The notes under the pieces are model-generated. The model ran no database searches and was not told the DNA's origin. It was given only the letters and a program-made list of their open reading frames with translations. DNA of 19,004 nt from assembly GCA_964579765.1 (NCBI GenBank), contig CAZOIK010000358.1, positions 1 to 19,004 of the forward strand, written 5' to 3'. The DNA comes from DATNBT01 sp964579765. Its GTDB lineage: Bacteria > Acidobacteriota > Vicinamibacteria > Vicinamibacterales > CAVVIG01. How positions within the stretch are numbered: position 1 is the first letter of the stretch; the number at the start of each line of letters is the position of its first letter. Position numbers and translations under genes: made by a program. Below are positions 18,189 through 19,004 of the stretch, in pieces.

Positions 18189-19004
18189 CTACTTGATCGC
18201 TCCCGGCCTGAACAGGCTCGACAGGTCCGACGCGATCGCCGCGGCGCCGAGCCACGGATAGCCCCGCGACGGATCCACGTCGAAGACTTCCTGCATCGTC
18301 CGCAGCGTCGAGGAGTGCGAGAGCTCCACGGCGCTCGAGTGCGGGACGCCGTGCACGTTCGGCCGGACGTCCTTCGAGATGACGATGAAGGGGAGCGTAC
18401 GGGAGGGATCGTCGCCGCCTTCGCTCTCGTCCCACCAGAGGAGGATCGCGCCGTGGTCCTGGTACGCCTCGGACGACATGAGCAGCGGCACGACGCGCGC
18501 GATGAAGTTGTCCGCCTGGGCGATGCGGGCGGCGTCGCCGGTAGTCCCGCCGTAGCCGGCGCTGAGCGTCGTGTGCATGTCGTTGTACTGGTTCGGCGTG
18601 ATCCAGGTGTAGTCGGCGAGGCGGCCGCTCTGCACGTCGAGCGCGAGCTGCTGCAGCGGCGCATACTGCAGCCGCAGCGGGTTGGACGTCGTCGTGTTGC
18701 AGCCGCCGTTGGTGTCCGTGAAGAAGAGCATCGGGTTGTGCTTCGCCGCGTAGTTGTACTGGGCGGAGAAGTTGTATTCGTGGATGCCGCCGGCGAACGA
18801 CCCGCTCATGCTGAACAGCGGGACCGTCCAGGCGTTCTTCGGAAGCGGCGTGTTCGTGGTGTCGACGTCGGTGTCTTCCTGATACGACTTCCACGACCGG
18901 TGCGCCTTCGTCAGGAACGCGCTGAGGTGCTGGTCGGTCGTCTGGACCGTGTCCGGGGTGCAGTCGTTGTGGTACGGGTTGTCGTCGTTGTTGACGCCGA
19001 AGTT
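18189..19004 (-). CDS. Phosphoesterase family protein (pfam04185-like), 5' end beyond the window
   Basis: The frame is open from the window edge to TAG, giving the last 271 residues. The sequence matches the phospholipase C/acid-phosphatase-type phosphoesterase superfamily: HRSWKSYQED near the start of the visible part, NYAAKHNPMLFFTDT, DYTWITPNQYNDMHTTL, DNFIARVVPLLMSSEAYQDHGAILLWWDESEGGDD, and LSHSSTLRTMQEVF near the end. The WDE and HSS segments carry likely metal and active-site residues. It probably hydrolyses phosphate esters outside the cell, but the signal peptide would be outside the window. An internal Met at 18809 is not the start, since homologous sequence continues upstream. The true start and full length cannot be seen. 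Confidence 0.85.
   Translation of the reverse strand, partial: NFGVNNDDNPYHNDCTPDTVQTTDQHLSAFLTKAHRSWKSYQEDTDVDTTNTPLPKNAWTVPLFSMSGSFAGGIHEYNFSAQYNYAAKHNPMLFFTDTNGGCNTTTSNPLRLQYAPLQQLALDVQSGRLADYTWITPNQYNDMHTTLSAGYGGTTGDAARIAQADNFIARVVPLLMSSEAYQDHGAILLWWDESEGGDDPSRTLPFIVISKDVRPNVHGVPHSSAVELSHSSTLRTMQEVFDVDPSRGYPWLGAAAIASDLSSLFRPGAIK

Overview
The window is a very GC-rich bacterial chromosome segment with densely packed genes on both strands, mostly with third-position G/C codons. The gene mix (leucine-degradation operon, OmpL-like porin, secreted GH36 alpha-galactosidase, pfam04185-type phosphoesterase, YyaL-type thioredoxin-fold protein) and the strings of palindromic repeats look like a soil Acidobacteriota genome, perhaps Vicinamibacteria. 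That placement is inferred from general resemblance; no rRNA or marker gene is present. No tRNA, rRNA, CRISPR array or transposase gene was seen.

Layout. 1-2.4 kb (+): a membrane-anchored protein of unknown function and a secreted monoheme c-type cytochrome-like protein, both ending inside a palindromic repeat. 2.4-3.9 kb (-): a small ORF and an SGNH/GDSL hydrolase. 4.06-5.0 kb (+): a type IV pilin-like protein and a two-cluster ferredoxin. 10.97-4.96 kb (-): a seven-gene run with DJ-1/PfpI protein, small zinc-ribbon protein, methylcrotonyl-CoA carboxylase beta subunit, methylglutaconyl-CoA hydratase, biotin carboxylase, separate biotin carrier protein and HMG-CoA lyase. 10.99-13.46 kb (+): YyaL-like protein and a translationally coupled 116-residue protein. 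13.5-14.5 kb (-): a lipoprotein with Hydin-like/Big2/Hydin-like domains, divergent from the porin (14.7-15.85 kb, +). 15.95-19.0 kb (-): GH36 alpha-galactosidase and the 3' part of a phosphoesterase that runs off the window.

The minus-strand operon carries the lower leucine pathway: 3-methylcrotonyl-CoA is carboxylated to 3-methylglutaconyl-CoA, hydrated to HMG-CoA and cleaved to acetyl-CoA plus acetoacetate. Isovaleryl-CoA dehydrogenase is not in the window. The usual one-piece carboxylase alpha subunit is encoded here as two ORFs joined by a 4-bp GTGA overlap, and the last four genes are all linked by NTGA overlaps.

The most unusual feature is a set of short palindromic elements built on CCCTGAAAGGG or CCTTCAGG cores. 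They sit at gene 3' ends, supply the stop codons of three genes, and in one case lie in frame inside the biotin carrier gene. A 7-bp tandem repeat lies inside the biotin carboxylase gene just before the split. Several genes have a -10-like hexamer so close to the start codon that leaderless transcripts are likely.
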